A DNA stretch of 64,000 bases from Nibricoccus aquaticus (GCF_002310495.1 NZ_CP023344.1:2294001-2358000), one strand, 5' to 3'. Numbered from the stretch's first letter, positions 8,069-16,222 are shown. Program-made: numbers and translations. The notes: a model not told the origin generated them from the letters alone.

Positions 8069-10267
8069 ATGTTTAGAGATCACAAGATTGTCTGGATCGC
8101 GCTGGGAATCGTGCTGGCCGGGGCACTGACCGGGTGGTGGAGCCGTGACAGTTTGCGCGACCGCCGGCTGGGTGAATTGGCGGCGGATGCGCGGCGGTGC
8201 GCGTTGGTGTTTCAGGCGGACCAGGTGCGGGCGCTGGCTGGCGAGCGGGCGGATGAGTTGACGGCGGAGTATGCGTTCGTGAAGCAGCGGCTGATCGCGC
8301 TGAGGGCGGTGCATCCGAGCGTGCGATTTGTGTCGTTGTTTCGCTACCTGCCGGAGCGGGGGAAGGTGATCTATCTGGCGGACTCGGAGCCGAGGGGCGG
8401 TGCGGCGGAGTCGAGGCCGGGGGATGTGTTTCCGGAGGCGTTTCAGATGCCGGGATTGCGGACGATTTTGCGGACGGGGGAGACGGCGACGGAGGGGCCG
8501 ATCAAGGACTCGTTTGGCGAGTGGGTGACGGGTTATGCGGTGATCGGCGAGGGGCAGGGGCCGGACAGCATGAAGGAATTTGTGGCGCTGGATGTGGCGG
8601 CGGATGACTGGCAGGGAGGGCTTTTTGAAGCGGGAATGCGCGGTGCGCTTTATGTGTGGCTGCTGCTGGGGCTGCCGCTGGGGGTATATCTTTTCACGCG
8701 GCGGTTCGCGGCGCAGACGGCGATGATTGACAAATTGAGCGGCGCGGTGGAGGAGAGCGACTCGGCGGTGATGGTGGCCGATCCGCATGGGCGCATCGAG
8801 TACGTGAACGGCGGGCTGTGCCAGCAAACCGGATACTCGCGGCACGAAGTCGTGGGGCGGCTGTGGCGGGAGTTGCTCTCCGAGGAGACGCCGGAGTCGT
8901 TGATTGCGGAGATCGGTGCGCGGCTGGAGTCGCGGCGGTCGTGGATGGGCGGGCTCGCGGGGCGGCGGAAGAGCGGGGAGCTTTATCCGGCGCGCGGGAC
9001 GGTGTCGCCGGTGCATGGGAAGGGCGGGCGCATCGAAGGGTTCATCGCGGTGCTGAACGACGCGACGGAGCTGCACCGGCAGGAGGAGGCGCTGCGCCGG
9101 GAGAAAGAGCGCGCGGAAGCGGGCGACAAGGCGAAGGGGGTGTTTCTCGCGACGATGAGTCATGAGGTGCGCACGCCGCTCAACGGGATGGTGGGCTTCA
9201 CGAATTTATTATTAGATACGCCGCTCTCGCCGGAGCAGCGCGAGTACGTGCAGACGATCCGCACGAGCAGCGAGGCGCTCGTGCAGCTGACGGGAGACAT
9301 CATGGATTATACGCGCATCGAGTCGGGCGGGCTGCAGCTCGACGCGACACCTTGCGATGTGCGCGCGGCGATCGAGAACGTGCTGGATATCCTCGCGGGG
9401 CGGGCGGCGGAGGGCCGGCTGGAGTTGTTGCACGAGGTGGATCTGGATGTGCCGGCGCTGGTGATGATCGATGCGGGGCGGCTCCGGCAGGTGCTGGTGA
9501 ATCTGGTGGGTAACGCGCTCAAGTTTACCTCGGTGGGCGAGGTGGCGGTGACTGCGCGGTTGCTGACGGGGAAAGCGTTGTCGATGGCGCCGTTTGATGC
9601 GGAGGCGCTCGGCGCGCAGGGGCAGCTGGTGGCGGAGCTGGAGGATGGCGGGCTGACGCTGGAGTTCGCGGTGCGGGACACGGGCATCGGTATCGCGCCG
9701 GAGAACCGGTCAAAGTTGTTTCAGGCGTTTTCGCAGTTGGATTCATCGAGTGCGCGTCGGTACGGCGGTGCCGGGCTGGGCCTGGTGATCTCGCGCAATC
9801 TGGTGCGGATGATGGGGGGCGAGATCCGGCTCGAGAGTACGCCCGGGAGGGGCTCGACGTTTTATTTCACGGTGCGTTGCCGGGTATCGCCGGAGAGACT
9901 ACCGCTGGCGCCGTCGCTTGCCGGGATGAAGGTGGCGGTGGTGACACGGCAGGATTCACTGCGGCGCGAGCTGTCGCGCGAGTTGTCGGTATCGGGCGCG
10001 GCGGTGATGCCGCTCGATGGAGCGGCGCTCACCAGCGGGTTGTGGGAGCTGGCGGTGGTGGACTGCGACGCGGATTTTTTGCGCAAGGAGAAGGAGCGGT
10101 TGCAGAGCGAGAAGTGGCGCGGCGCGCGGATGATCGGGCTCGTGCATGTGGGCATGGGAGCGGAGGCGCGGCAGGCGTTGCGGCCGCATTTCCGGATGCT
10201 GCTGAACAAGCCGCTGCATCACCGGACGCTGGTCGAGTTGCTGGCGAAGCTGGCGGGGGAGAAGTGA
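8069..10267 (+). CDS. Membrane sensor histidine kinase with C-terminal receiver-like domain
   Basis: A 732-residue kinase. TM1 is at about residues 7-24, followed by a ~170-residue periplasmic sensor region and TM2 ([17 protein letters not shown], about 193-210). A PAS domain occupies about 225-345. The HisKA box is [12 protein letters not shown], with phospho-acceptor H365. The HATPase domain has [15 protein letters not shown] and GGAGLGL motifs. The last ~110 residues look like a receiver domain: VVDCDAD and the NKP lysine are present, but the acidic pair after strand 1 is TRQD rather than DD/ED, so phosphotransfer is doubtful. The ATG at 8069 (MFRDHKIVW) places TM1 at the N-terminus. No response regulator is adjacent. 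Confidence 0.88.
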   Translation: MFRDHKIVWIALGIVLAGALTGWWSRDSLRDRRLGELAADARRCALVFQADQVRALAGERADELTAEYAFVKQRLIALRAVHPSVRFVSLFRYLPERGKVIYLADSEPRGGAAESRPGDVFPEAFQMPGLRTILRTGETATEGPIKDSFGEWVTGYAVIGEGQGPDSMKEFVALDVAADDWQGGLFEAGMRGALYVWLLLGLPLGVYLFTRRFAAQTAMIDKLSGAVEESDSAVMVADPHGRIEYVNGGLCQQTGYSRHEVVGRLWRELLSEETPESLIAEIGARLESRRSWMGGLAGRRKSGELYPARGTVSPVHGKGGRIEGFIAVLNDATELHRQEEALRREKERAEAGDKAKGVFLATMSHEVRTPLNGMVGFTNLLLDTPLSPEQREYVQTIRTSSEALVQLTGDIMDYTRIESGGLQLDATPCDVRAAIENVLDILAGRAAEGRLELLHEVDLDVPALVMIDAGRLRQVLVNLVGNALKFTSVGEVAVTARLLTGKALSMAPFDAEALGAQGQLVAELEDGGLTLEFAVRDTGIGIAPENRSKLFQAFSQLDSSSARRYGGAGLGLVISRNLVRMMGGEIRLESTPGRGSTFYFTVRCRVSPERLPLAPSLAGMKVAVVTRQDSLRRELSRELSVSGAAVMPLDGAALTSGLWELAVVDCDADFLRKEKERLQSEKWRGARMIGLVHVGMGAEARQALRPHFRMLLNKPLHHRTLVELLAKLAGEK

Positions 10268-10287
10268 CGGAGCGAGCGCGGGAGGGC

Positions 10288-10719
10288 TTATGGGGCGGCG
10301 GATGTTTTTCCGGCGTTGGGCTGACTGGCAAACCACGCGACGATGTCGGGCATCATACGCTCGAATCCGCCGGGGATGAAGACGTTGAAGAGCGTTGCGG
10401 GCGAAGCGGTGCGGTTTTCGAAGTCGTGAACGACGCCTGCGGGAATGCGCAGGAAGGTGCCGCGCGGGGCATTGACCCAGTTGTCGCCCACGCGCATGGC
10501 AAGCGTGCCTTCGGTGATGAGGAAGAGTTCGTCGTTCTCTTCGTGCGAGTGGGGGCCCGAGCCGGGACTGTGCGGGGCGACGGTCCATTCGGAGGCGCTG
10601 TAGCGCGCGGATGTTTCGGTCTCGTCGGCTTTGAAGACGGCGCGCATAGGGCCGCATTCATAGACGCGGCCAGCACCGGGCGGGAGGATGAGGGCGGACG
10701 CTTGGGGATCGGCAGGCAT
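10288..10719 (-). CDS. Cupin-domain protein
   Basis: A single-domain cupin of 143 residues. Motif 1 is visible as G-P-H-S-H-E-E-N-D-E-L-F (metal ligands H, H, E) and motif 2 as PRGTFLRIPAGVVHDF with the fourth ligand His. It probably binds a divalent metal. Such small cupins act as dioxygenases, isomerases or sugar/ligand sensors, and the sequence does not decide. The start MPADPQAS (10719) is preferred by family length. A longer in-frame start at 10794 exists and no Shine-Dalgarno favours either. It converges with the upstream kinase gene, with 20 bp between the stops. Confidence 0.78.
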   Translation of the reverse strand: MPADPQASALILPPGAGRVYECGPMRAVFKADETETSARYSASEWTVAPHSPGSGPHSHEENDELFLITEGTLAMRVGDNWVNAPRGTFLRIPAGVVHDFENRTASPATLFNVFIPGGFERMMPDIVAWFASQPNAGKTSAAP

Positions 10720-10930
10720 GGAGGTGGGGCTGGGCTGGATCGGGAGGGAGGAATGGAGTTTTTGCGACGACGGACAGCCACTCATGGATCGCAAACCGGC
10801 TGAAGAGAGGCGTGCCGTATTCGATCAGTGGATCGGTGAGCGGCTGCCGGACAACTAATCTTCCTGCGCGGGCCGGGTCATTTATTCAGGCGTGTGCAAA
10901 GTGCAAAGTTCGACCCCTTTTCCGGCTATT

Positions 10931-10952
10931 GCGCTGTAGCGGCTGGTTCGGC
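10931..10952 (-). repeat. attC-like partial repeat (third copy)
   Basis: Read on the minus strand, this is GCCGAACCAGCCGCTACAGC, nearly the same as the segment GCCGAACCAGCGGCTAGAGC that begins the longer attC-like element at 11221-11320. It lies just downstream of the small gene ending at 10960, the position expected for a cassette recombination site. No full hairpin partner is clear beyond it. Confidence 0.35.
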
Positions 10953-10959
10953 TTTTTTT

Positions 10960-11214
10960 TCATTTGGGCGTGGCAATCTCCAACGGCGGGCTCGGTAGAG
11001 CAACGCGCAGTGCGATGACGGTGACTATCGCGGCAATTCCTACCCCGAGAAACAAGCGAAGCATGTAAGGAAAAGACCGCTTATTCTTTCTCTTCAAAAC
11101 GACGACCCACAATCCAGAGATCACAAGGCAGGCAAATCCGGCGATCCCTAGCGCAGAGAGACGCGCGTCAGTCTCGAGCGACATATACCGCATCAGGAAG
11201 GCGAGTGGGCTCAT
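10960..11214 (-). CDS. Small two-helix membrane protein (cassette-like gene)
   Basis: A protein of 84 residues, not recognised. Two hydrophobic segments are seen: about residues 19-41 (LSALGIAGFACLVISGLWVV) and 50-73 (YMLRLFLGVGIAAIVTVIAL), separated by a basic loop KRKNKRS. The start ATG lies only 6 nt after the GTTAGGC end of an attC-like element, and another partial copy of that element follows the stop. Base composition and codon choice are visibly less G/C-biased than in flanking genes, which suggests recent acquisition. Confidence 0.5.
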   Translation of the reverse strand: MSPLAFLMRYMSLETDARLSALGIAGFACLVISGLWVVVLKRKNKRSFPYMLRLFLGVGIAAIVTVIALRVALPSPPLEIATPK

Positions 11215-11220
11215 TGCTGT

Positions 11221-11320
11221 GCCTAACGTTCAGTGATGAGCCGCGCCTACGGCTGGCGCGGCGGCTGCGCCAGCAGCCGACGTGACAGCTGTAGGCGTTG
11301 GCTCTAGCCGCTGGTTCGGC
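11221..11320 (-). repeat. attC-like recombination site (integron cassette-type hairpin)
   Basis: Read on the minus strand, the element begins GCCGAAC and ends GTTAGGC, near-complementary 7-mers that fit the RYYYAAC/GTTRRRY core of attC apart from one base. The inside folds into a long imperfect hairpin: CGCCTACAGCTG pairs with CAGCCGTAGGCG (11 of 12), GAGCC with GGCTC, and an inner CTGGCGC with GCGCCAG. Bulged bases and a length of about 100 bp are typical of attC. It overlaps the 3' end of one small gene and precedes the start of the next by 6 nt. No integron integrase is present in the window. Confidence 0.5.
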
Positions 11321-11649
11321 TCTTTTTCGAGTGAATCTCCAATACGCACGGTAAATGCGGCATTCGCCTGCGCTGACGCACGCTGTCTTTTCTTGTTTGA
11401 GATGAAGCTCTCAAGTCGCGCCACTCCTTCATCCACTCTTCCGAGCTTGAGGGACTCAATCACGGAGTCAGCAAACGCGATGTCGCTTCCGACGCTCATG
11501 GAAATCGCTGCATTGCCTCCACTCGTCGCCGCACGATTAAACGCGCTTCGTTCTTCTTCACTCGCTCGATTACTCAGGAATGCCCAAGCGGCAGTTGCTC
11601 CGATTAGCGCACCGGCGAGCACGGCAATGATTATGGCGGGGTACTTCAT
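11230..11649 (-). CDS. Small exported or membrane-anchored protein (cassette-like gene)
   Basis: A 139-residue protein, not recognised. One N-terminal hydrophobic helix (MKYPAIIIAVLAGALIGATA) is an anchor or signal. A helical soluble part with charged residues follows (ASEEERSAFNRAA, ESLKLGRVDEGVARLESFIS). The C-terminal 25-30 residues (NQRLEPTPTAVTSAAGA...) are translated from the attC-like hairpin, so that tail is probably not functional sequence. The codon use is less GC-biased than in neighbours. The ATG at 11649 lies 5 nt after a GTTCGGC that ends another hairpin. Confidence 0.5.
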   Translation of the reverse strand: MKYPAIIIAVLAGALIGATAAWAFLSNRASEEERSAFNRAATSGGNAAISMSVGSDIAFADSVIESLKLGRVDEGVARLESFISNKKRQRASAQANAAFTVRIGDSLEKEPNQRLEPTPTAVTSAAGAAAAPAVGAAHH

Positions 11650-11654
11650 CTTTT

Positions 11655-11696
11655 GCCGAACAGTGTTATTCGGCTGCACTCGGTGCAGCCTTAGGG
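11655..11696 (-). repeat. Short attC-like hairpin upstream of the small gene
   Basis: On the minus strand a perfect stem GGCTGCAC-cga-GTGCAGCC is followed by gaataacact and GTTCGGC, then aaaag and the start codon of the 11230-11649 gene. It has the same placement and a similar terminal heptamer to the 11221-11320 element. Confidence 0.4.
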
Positions 11697-11763
11697 GTGG
11701 GGTTTCTCGCCATGACAAATGGCTAAGTGGCTGGCGGGGCGTGGTCGAGGGGCAAAATTTTTT

Positions 11764-11816
11764 GCGAGTGCCGTTTTTTGCGAGTTGATACATTTCCCGC
11801 GTAAAGCGGCACTCGC
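11764..11816. repeat. 10-bp inverted repeat with long loop
   Basis: GCGAGTGCCG and CGGCACTCGC are perfectly complementary and enclose 33 bp. It sits between the cassette-like genes and the RAYT unit, perhaps marking the edge of one of these insertions. No gene overlaps it. Confidence 0.35.
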
Positions 11817-11869
11817 GGCATGAATACGAGCGGGGAGGCGGAGGGTGGGCATGGCGTGGGAATGAGGAA

Positions 11870-11897
11870 GGCCGGGCACGGCGTGCCGGCCCTACCC
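11870..11897 (+). repeat. REP hairpin (left copy at the RAYT gene)
   Basis: The stem GGCCGG-GCACG / CGTG-CCGGCC is followed by CTACCC. The transposase stop codon (reverse complement of cta at 11892-11894) lies inside the tail. It is paired with the copy at 12499-12526 on the other side of the gene, in the same orientation. Confidence 0.75.
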
Positions 11898-12317
11898 TGG
11901 AGAGTCCCATTGTCCGTTTGACCTGAGGTAGGGCCATTCTTCCGGGGTTTTGACCAAGCCCGCCCGCACGGGGTTGAACAGGATGTAACGCCACTTTTCC
12001 TGGCAGGCGGCTTCGTCGCGCACGCGATGCTCGAAGAAATCCTGCTGCCACTGCACGCGGGCCGCCTTCGCCGTGTAGCGTTTCCAGTCGAGGACTGTGC
12101 GCTGGATGCCTCGTTCGGGATTAAACCGGATGAGGGCGTGCAGGTGGTCCGGCATCAGTAAAACCAGTGAGATCTGCCACTGGCCGCATTCCTGCCGGAA
12201 GCGCAGGCTGTCGCGCAGCAGATGCGTGGTGTCGGCACGGGCGAGTTGATTCACGCCGCGAACGGCGCAGGCGACGGTGATGAAATAGAGCGAGTTGTCT
12301 GGCGCCCACGGTGGCAC
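11892..12317 (-). CDS. REP-associated tyrosine transposase (RAYT, Y1/IS200-like)
   Basis: This gene encodes a single-strand DNA transposase of the TnpA-REP (Y1, HUH) family that acts on REP hairpins. Visible motifs are NSLYFITVACAVRGVNQLA, the HUH motif MPDHLHALIRF, an LDWKRYTAKAARVQW segment holding a candidate catalytic Tyr, and the family C-terminus FNPVRAGLVKTPEEWPYLRS. REP hairpins flank it on both sides (a REPtron). No ATG exists near the expected N-terminus. GTG at 12317 gives 141 residues, while CTG at 12329 would restore a few family-like residues (PHDV). The gene may use a rare start or have lost its own. Confidence 0.82.
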   Translation of the reverse strand: MPPWAPDNSLYFITVACAVRGVNQLARADTTHLLRDSLRFRQECGQWQISLVLLMPDHLHALIRFNPERGIQRTVLDWKRYTAKAARVQWQQDFFEHRVRDEAACQEKWRYILFNPVRAGLVKTPEEWPYLRSNGQWDSPG

Positions 12318-12498
12318 GTCGTGCGGCAGGCGTTTGCGTTGCGGGCTGTGGTATTTTGCGGCGGGCGCAGCGGGTGTGGGCGGGCGATGATGCGACGCAG
12401 TGATGTCCGCCCCCCCCCATGGGGCGGTTGTGGGGGATTTGGCGCGGTGGGGGAAGGGTGTTTTTGCGGGAAAAATCGGAGGGGGGGCGGAGGATGAA

Positions 12499-12539
12499 GG
12501 CTGGGCACGGCGTGCCAGCCCTACCCGGACCGGCCCTAC
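12499..12539 (+). repeat. REP hairpin (right copy at the RAYT gene)
   Basis: The stem GGCTGGGCACG / CGTGCCAGCC is followed by CTACCC and then a partial second unit, ggaccggccctac. Compared with the left copy the stem has a C:G to T:A change on both arms, a compensatory substitution. The stop codon of the polyphosphate phosphotransferase gene (12536-12538) lies in the second CCCTAC. Confidence 0.75.
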
Positions 12540-14026
12540 GCGAGGGCGGTCTCGATTTGTTTGCAGGCGGTTTTGAGGATCTGGAGGCGGGCGTGGCGTT
12601 TGTTGTTGGCGGGGATAAGGTGCCAGGGAGCGGTTGTCGTGTCGGTCAGGGCGAGCATGTCGCCGACGGCGACTTCGTAGGCGTCCCATTTGCGGCGGTT
12701 GCGCCAGTCTTCGTCGTTTATCTTGTGGCGTTTGTAGGTGGTCTCCTCGCGGGCGCGGAAGCGGCGGAGTTGTTCGTCGCGTCCGATGTGTAGCCAGAAC
12801 TTCACGACGATGATGCCGCGAGCAGTGAGTTGTTGCTCGAAGTCGTTGATCTCGGCGTAGGCGCGTTTCCACTCGTCGTCGCGGGCGAAACCTTCGAGGC
12901 GTTCGACGAGGACGCGGCCGTACCAGGACCGGTCGAAGATGGCGGTGAGGCCGGCGCGGGGAATGTTTCTCCAGAAGCGCCAGAGGTAGTGGTGGGCTTT
13001 TTCCTCGTCGGTGGGTTTGGCGACGGGGATGACGCGGTAGTCGCGGACGTCGATGGCGCTGGTGAGGCGGCGGATGGCGCCGCCTTTGCCGGCGGCGTCC
13101 CAGCCTTCGAAGGCGAAGACGATGGAGCGTTTCGCGGCGGAGGCGGTGCGGACGGCCTGGTTGAGTTTACCGAGCCATTTCTCGCGTTTGGCTTCGTAGT
13201 CGGCGGCGGAGAGTTGCTGGTCGAGCGGGAGGGATTGGAGGCGTTTGAGTCCGGCGGGGCGGAGGGAGCGGCGGGTGGCGGCGGAGGGGGCTTTGGTTTT
13301 GAGGGGGCGGCCGTGTTTGCGGAGGTGGGCCTGGAAGCGGGCGATGAGGAGGGAGGCTGTATCGAGATCGCGGGCACGGTCGTCCTCGGCGTCGAGAATG
13401 GTCCAGGGGGCGTGGGGGCGGTGGGTGGCGCGGTGGATGGAGATGGCGAGGCGAGAGAGACGGGCGTAGTGGCGGTGGTATTGCCAGTGATCGGGGGAGA
13501 CGCGCCAGGCGGTGGACTCGTCGGAGGAGAGGGCGCGGAGGCGGCGGCCTTGAGCGGTTTTGGAGAGGTTGAGCCAGACCTTGATAATCAAGGTGCCGTC
13601 GTCGGCGTGGAGTTTTTCGAAGTGGCGGATGCGTTCGAACTCGGGGGAGAGGTCTTGTTGCGCGGGGGGTTCGTGGAGGGCGGCGCGGAGAGTCTCGGTG
13701 TACCAGGAGCCGGCGTAGATGCCGATGCGGCCGTTGGTGGGGAGGCTGCGCCAGAAGCGCCAGAGGAAGGGGCGTTCGCGTTCCTCGTCGGAGGGATCGC
13801 GGAAGGAGAAGGTTTCGACGCCGCGGGGGTCGAGCCAGGAGCCGAGGGTGTTGAGGAGGTCGCCGGTGCCGGCGCCTTCGACGCCGGCGACAATGAGGAG
13901 GATTTTGAAGGGAGCCTCTTTCAGGCGGACCTGGAGCTGGACGAGTTTTTCGCGGAGGACGGCGGCGCGGGCTTCGTAGTCTTTTTTGGAGAGGCGGGGG
14001 GCGGCGCTCGTGCTCGGTTTGGCCAT
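12536..14026 (-). CDS. pap: Polyphosphate:AMP phosphotransferase (two-domain PPK2)
   Basis: This is a 496-residue tandem PPK2 protein that transfers phosphate from polyphosphate to AMP, giving ADP. The C-terminal domain is complete: Walker A FEGWDAAGKGGAIRRLT (about residues 307-323), the lid-like RFWRNIPRAGLTAIFDRSWYG, and EINDFEQQL. The N-terminal domain keeps the fold (LIVAGVEGAGTGDLLNTL, RFWRSLPTNGRIGIYAGSWY), but its Walker A reads GVEGAGTGD, lacking the GKG lysine. Only the C-terminal half should be catalytic, as known for two-domain Pap enzymes. It is cytosolic and recycles AMP under energy stress. It is a single-gene unit with no SD. Confidence 0.9.
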   Translation of the reverse strand: MAKPSTSAAPRLSKKDYEARAAVLREKLVQLQVRLKEAPFKILLIVAGVEGAGTGDLLNTLGSWLDPRGVETFSFRDPSDEERERPFLWRFWRSLPTNGRIGIYAGSWYTETLRAALHEPPAQQDLSPEFERIRHFEKLHADDGTLIIKVWLNLSKTAQGRRLRALSSDESTAWRVSPDHWQYHRHYARLSRLAISIHRATHRPHAPWTILDAEDDRARDLDTASLLIARFQAHLRKHGRPLKTKAPSAATRRSLRPAGLKRLQSLPLDQQLSAADYEAKREKWLGKLNQAVRTASAAKRSIVFAFEGWDAAGKGGAIRRLTSAIDVRDYRVIPVAKPTDEEKAHHYLWRFWRNIPRAGLTAIFDRSWYGRVLVERLEGFARDDEWKRAYAEINDFEQQLTARGIIVVKFWLHIGRDEQLRRFRAREETTYKRHKINDEDWRNRRKWDAYEVAVGDMLALTDTTTAPWHLIPANNKRHARLQILKTACKQIETALA

Positions 14027-14343
14027 GAGGCGAAGAAAGCGGAGGGCGCGCGGGGGTGTCGAGGGCGGGGTGTGTGAAATTATTGCGCGCGGGACGCGAA
14101 GATCCGGAGGACGGAAGTTTTAACCACTAAAAGGTTTCGGCCAAAGGCCGAAACTTCGAGGTGTGTCTTCGGCTGATCGCCTGCGACGACTGGGCGGAGG
14201 CGTCTGCTAATCGCAGACGGGGACTTGGGGAAATAGCGGGGGCGCGTGCGTTTTGGGGGGACGTGAGTAGGGTGCGGAGCGCAGGCGCGGTGTATCCGCC
14301 GCGTCGGTGCGCGAGTTCCTCCAACCCCTGACTCGATAACAGC
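14027..14343. other. Gene-free stretch with hairpins and repeat remnants
   Basis: This is 317 bp between divergent genes. It contains a taaccacta repeat remnant (14120-14129), a hairpin GTTTCGGCC-aaa-GGCCGAAAC (14134-14154) and a second hairpin GTCTGC-taatc-GCAGAC followed by ggggac (14202-14223). These look like degenerate REP elements. The promoters of both flanking genes should be here, but none stands out. Confidence 0.55.
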
Positions 14344-14808
14344 ATGAATCCTGCGACGACGATTGCTCCTTTCCTTGTGTACGCGGCGCTGGCCGGCTTG
14401 TGCGGCGCGCTGGCTATGACGGTGGCGATGAAACTGGTGTCACGCTCGGGGTGGGCGCGCGACGACATGATCGTGGCGGTGGGCAGCTTGTTCACGAAAT
14501 CGCGCGAGACGGGGTTTCAGGTGGGGCTGATTTTGCACGCGTTGTCGGCGGTGGTGTTTGGGCAGATCTACACGGTGCTGCTGATCGGGCTGGAGTTGTC
14601 GGGGTGGCCGTCGGCGTTTTTCGCGGGGGTGGGGTTTGGGGTTTTCCACGGGCTGATCGTGAGCCTGTCGCTGTGCTGGGTGGTGGCGGATCAGCATCCG
14701 CTGGAGGAATTCCGGCGGGCGGGGGTGTCCGTCGCGTTGACGCACTTCATCGGGCACATCGCGTATGGAGCGGTGGTGGGATTGGTCGTCGGGGTGGCGC
14801 CGGTGTAG
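14344..14808 (+). CDS. Four-helix integral membrane protein, unknown function
   Basis: A 154-residue hydrophobic protein with about four membrane helices: residues 6-28, 58-82, 88-112 and 126-150. His and acidic residues sit near the membrane (FGVFHGLIVSLSLCWVVADQHP, THFIGHIAYG), which could indicate cofactor or ion binding. The family is not recognised. No signal-type charge pattern or partner gene is present, and it stands alone between repeat-rich spacers. Confidence 0.7.
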   Translation: MNPATTIAPFLVYAALAGLCGALAMTVAMKLVSRSGWARDDMIVAVGSLFTKSRETGFQVGLILHALSAVVFGQIYTVLLIGLELSGWPSAFFAGVGFGVFHGLIVSLSLCWVVADQHPLEEFRRAGVSVALTHFIGHIAYGAVVGLVVGVAPV

Positions 14809-14827
14809 GCGGAGGCTGGGCGGCAGG

Positions 14828-14904
14828 GTTTTTAACCACAGATTGCACAGATGGGCACGGATGGTGGCGGAGTTTTGGACAGGATTAACGGGATTAAGAG
14901 GATT
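14828..14904. repeat. Two 9-bp-period repeat blocks
   Basis: Block one (14828-14864) is a T-run followed by taaccacagattg / cacagatgg / gcacggatgg. Block two (14878-14904) is gacaggatt / aacgggatt / aagaggatt. The two types also occur next to each other at 2511-2640, so they may travel together. Confidence 0.75.
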
Positions 14905-14966
14905 GGGGAGGAGCCGAGGATCGAGGGCGGTGGGGCGCGGCGCTTTCATCGGGAGGCGTGCATGGA

Positions 14967-15016
14967 AAAGGCGAGCCGGGGCTCGCCTTTGAAAGCGGTG
15001 CCGACTGGGGCACCGC
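14967..15016. terminator. Two adjacent hairpins between convergent genes
   Basis: The first hairpin is AAAGGCGAGCC-gg-GGCTCGCCTTT (14967-14990), an 11-bp perfect stem that could end transcription from either side. The second is GCGGTGCC-gactg-GGCACCGC (14996-15016), followed by agtccta, like the REP hairpins. It lies between the + gene ending at 14808 and the - operon ending at 15041. The U-tract is short, so termination is inferred. Confidence 0.5.
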
Positions 15017-15040
15017 AGTCCTATAAAGTAGGATCGCGGG

Positions 15041-16222
15041 TCAGGGTTTGGGGGCCGGGGGTGGCGGGGGTTCGAGGCGGCGGAAGATCTGGCCGTAGTC
15101 TTTGTAGGTGGCGTAGCCTTTTTCGCCGAGGATGGCGGTGAAGCTGGTCTCGGCTTCTTTGGCGAGGCCGGCGAGGTAGGCGGCGCGTTGCTCGTTGGCG
15201 GGCGTGCCGGGAACGGGACGGAAGGCGCGGAGTTTTTTCTCGAGCTCGGTTTTGAGGGCGTGGGCTTCGACGGCTTTTTCGGGCGGGAGGTCGAGGCGTT
15301 TGGTGAGGGAGGCGAGGGTGCGGAACTCGTAATCCTGCGCGCGTTCGTAGGCGGCATAGCGGTCGTCGCCGAGGCTGGCTTTGAGCTGGGCGTTGAGTTC
15401 GTCGCGGGCTTTTTGCGGGCCTTGCGTGTTGGAGTAGATGACGGTGGAGCCGGTTTGAGGCGTGTACTTTTCGTCGTAGGCTTGGCGGAGGGCGAAGATG
15501 GTTTTGTATTCGTCCTCGGTGGCGTCGAAGGCGGCGAGCTGGTAGCGGAGTTGTTGAGCGGTGCGGGAGTTGCGGAGGTCGTAGGCGGTGAGCTCCTCGG
15601 GGGTGAGTGCTTCGGCGAGGTCAGCGCGTTCCTGTTTTTCGAGGAAGGCGAGTTTCTCGCTGTCTTCGGGGAGGGTGATGCCATCGTAGCTTTGGAGGGG
15701 CTGGCGGAGGGCTTCGTAGTCTTCGCGGATGAGGCGGACCTGTTCGGCTTTGGTCGTGGGGAGGAAGCCGCTGCGGGGATCGTTGCCGGGCTTGTCGGGC
15801 TCGGCGAGACCGGCGAGGAGCGTTTTCATTTCGGCGGCTTTTTCGCGGCGCAGGTCGAGGGCTTTGAGGGGATCGGCTGAGCGCCAGAAGTTGCCGTAGT
15901 CGCGTTTCCAGAAGTTGCCGTCGTCGGCGACGCGAAGGGCGTTTTCGCGGTCGCGGTAGCGAAGCTCGACCTGGTAGCGGATGAGGCTGCGGATGACGGA
16001 GTCGGGCAGGCCGAGCTCGCGGAGTTTGGCGGCGGAGTCGGGCGCGCCGGAGGTGATGAGGGCCCAGGTATCGGGCGGGAATGCGGGAGGAGCGGGGGCC
16101 TTTTTTTCCGAGGTGGAGGGGCGGGTAAGCGCGAAGGGAGCGGATGCGTTGTCGCGGTTGAGGAAGAGGAGGGCGTTGGCGGTGAGCGACGCGGCGAGGA
16201 GGAGGGCGAGGACGATTTTCAT
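15041..16222 (-). CDS. Tandem exported helical protein, copy 1 (B-type)
   Basis: A 393-residue protein, the last of four paralogues in one minus-strand operon. The N-terminus MKIVLALLLAASLTANALLF is a signal peptide or single membrane anchor. A Pro/Ala linker follows, then an almost purely helical, charge-rich region. Family landmarks are LRELGLPDSVIRSLIR (about 70-85), ADLAEALTPEELTAYDLR (about 200-217) with TAQQLR, a RAQDYEFRTL segment with RLDLPPE after it, and LGEKGYATYK near the end. The tail is Pro-rich. The LTPEE stretches recall CpxP/Spy-type LTxxQ chaperones only superficially. The start overlaps the stop of copy 2 (ATGA). Function is unknown. Confidence 0.8.
   Translation of the reverse strand: MKIVLALLLAASLTANALLFLNRDNASAPFALTRPSTSEKKAPAPPAFPPDTWALITSGAPDSAAKLRELGLPDSVIRSLIRYQVELRYRDRENALRVADDGNFWKRDYGNFWRSADPLKALDLRREKAAEMKTLLAGLAEPDKPGNDPRSGFLPTTKAEQVRLIREDYEALRQPLQSYDGITLPEDSEKLAFLEKQERADLAEALTPEELTAYDLRNSRTAQQLRYQLAAFDATEDEYKTIFALRQAYDEKYTPQTGSTVIYSNTQGPQKARDELNAQLKASLGDDRYAAYERAQDYEFRTLASLTKRLDLPPEKAVEAHALKTELEKKLRAFRPVPGTPANEQRAAYLAGLAKEAETSFTAILGEKGYATYKDYGQIFRRLEPPPPPAPKP

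Noticed and set aside
10784-10858. 24-codon frame between the cupin gene and the cassette region
   Set aside because: It has a start and stop and a plausible composition, but it is too short, has no SD and no match I recognise.
12409-12418. Long C run near the RAYT gene considered as a phase-variable tract
   Set aside because: It lies outside the transposase motifs and upstream of any usable start, so slippage would not switch a recognised gene.
12830-14077. Open frame of 415 codons opposite the polyphosphate phosphotransferase
   Set aside because: Acidic, Gly-rich antisense product. The real gene carries Walker A and PPK2 motifs.
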